Below, piece after piece: positions 63,616-64,000 of a stretch of 64,000 bases of DNA; position 1 is the first letter of the stretch; every line of letters starts with the position of its first letter. A model generated the notes under the pieces. That model worked only from the letters and a program-made list of their open reading frames with translations. It had not been told where the DNA came from and did no database searches. Source of the stretch: Acidobacteriota bacterium (GTDB lineage: Bacteria > Acidobacteriota > Terriglobia > Terriglobales > Acidobacteriaceae); NCBI GenBank assembly GCA_003225005.1, contig QIAN01000162.1, positions 62,001-126,000 on the forward strand, read 5' to 3'. The position numbers and the translations under genes were made by a program.

Positions 63616-64000
63616 GTGCAGCTTCACGTGCAGGACAGTGCGGGGATCAACTTCTCGCTCCAGGTTGGTTCCGTTACGCAGAGCGTGACAGTGACCGGTG
63701 GTGCGCCGCTTGTGAATACCCAAGATGCGGCGGTGAGCATGGTCGTGGATCGCAAGTATGTCGAGAACATGCCGCTGAACGGGCGGAGCTTTCAGGATTT
63801 GATTCTACTCACGCCTGGAATAGTCACAACGAGTCCACAAGCTGGCGCGTTCAATGGGAATAGCGGGGAATTCAGCGTAAACGGACAGCGCACGGAGTCG
63901 AACTAGATTCCGTAGACGGCGTTAGTGCAAACGTGGGTGCCTCTCCTGGGGCCCTACCAAACATTCCGACACCTGGGGTGAGCGGTTCTCTGGCCACATC
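63616..64000 (+). pseudogene. TonB-dependent receptor fragment, 5'-truncated and frameshifted
   Basis: The frame from 63616 reads FSLQVGSVTQSVTVTGG, then PLVNTQDAAVSMVVDRKYVE and MPLNGRSFQDLILLTPG: the plug domain of large Oar-like receptors of acidobacteria. A stop at 63598-63603 region lies just upstream, so the usual signal peptide and carboxypeptidase-like N-terminus are missing. At 63901-63912 the frame shifts: after QRTESN the expected VDGVSANVGASPGALP appears one base off. The gene is broken twice and runs off the window edge. Confidence 0.75.

Noticed and set aside
1-64000. CRISPR arrays, tRNA, rRNA and mobile element genes
   Set aside because: No regularly spaced repeats, no cloverleaf-type sequence and no transposase or integrase motif was found by reading.

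Overview
The window looks like a chromosomal segment of an Acidobacteriota bacterium, probably of the Terriglobia/Koribacter type. This is inferred from overall gene content and style: a TonB-receptor fragment of the large acidobacterial family with the VTVTGGAPLVNTQ signature, a bactofilin, Crp/Fnr proteins without a classical cyclic-nucleotide pocket, many small secreted proteins, and moderately high GC with long gene-poor spacers. I found no tRNA, rRNA, CRISPR array, transposase or integrase. Most genes are housekeeping or conserved accessory genes.

Layout. 0-8 kb: a PIN/TRAM membrane protein cut by the window edge, a quinone-reductase-like enzyme, a GtrA/CDP-alcohol phosphatidyltransferase pair, the lipid II flippase MurJ, two tandem Crp/Fnr regulators and a bactofilin. 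8-18 kb: DinB-like protein, RNase R, a secreted GH3 glycosidase followed by two duplicated secreted proteins, a zinc-ribbon membrane protein, then pyrB and pyrC with a hydrolase relic between them. 18-28 kb: threonine catabolism (tdh-kbl), an orphan hydantoinase B subunit, a tiny lysine-rich gene with its own promoter and terminator, a MerR regulator, plsC, folC, accD and cobO. 28-38 kb: a frameshifted beta-lactamase-type hydrolase, then the ribosome/NAD cluster rplU-rpmA-obgE-nadD-rsfS-rlmH on the minus strand, interrupted by one plus-strand hybrid histidine kinase that ends in a PilZ domain.

39-48 kb holds the most coherent biochemical set. It contains a MoeZ-type activating enzyme (adenylyltransferase plus rhodanese), a ubiquitin-like sulfur carrier, a CysM-type cysteine synthase and a JAMM (Mec-type) metalloprotease. 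These are the four parts of the protein-thiocarboxylate route to cysteine known from Mycobacterium. The carrier is unusual because about a dozen residues follow its Gly-Gly, so it should need proteolytic maturation. Between the two halves lie an SPFH protein, an Opp-type ABC ATPase, a broken phosphoesterase and an RNase HI with an extra C-terminal domain.

48-64 kb: a decayed racemase, an ACT protein, a radical SAM enzyme, a second Opp-type ATPase, an EamA transporter, rpe, a BamD lipoprotein with a long tail, a response regulator with a roughly 500-residue tail, a MASE1-PAS-GGDEF-EAL protein, small proteins of uncertain status, a secreted esterase and a broken TonB receptor.

Two general features stand out. 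At least five genes are disrupted or reduced to relics (hydrolase tail, beta-lactamase, phosphoesterase, racemase, TonB receptor). Short palindromic or repeated sequences occur between genes and, in two cases, apparently in frame inside genes (folC and the oppF-like ATPase).
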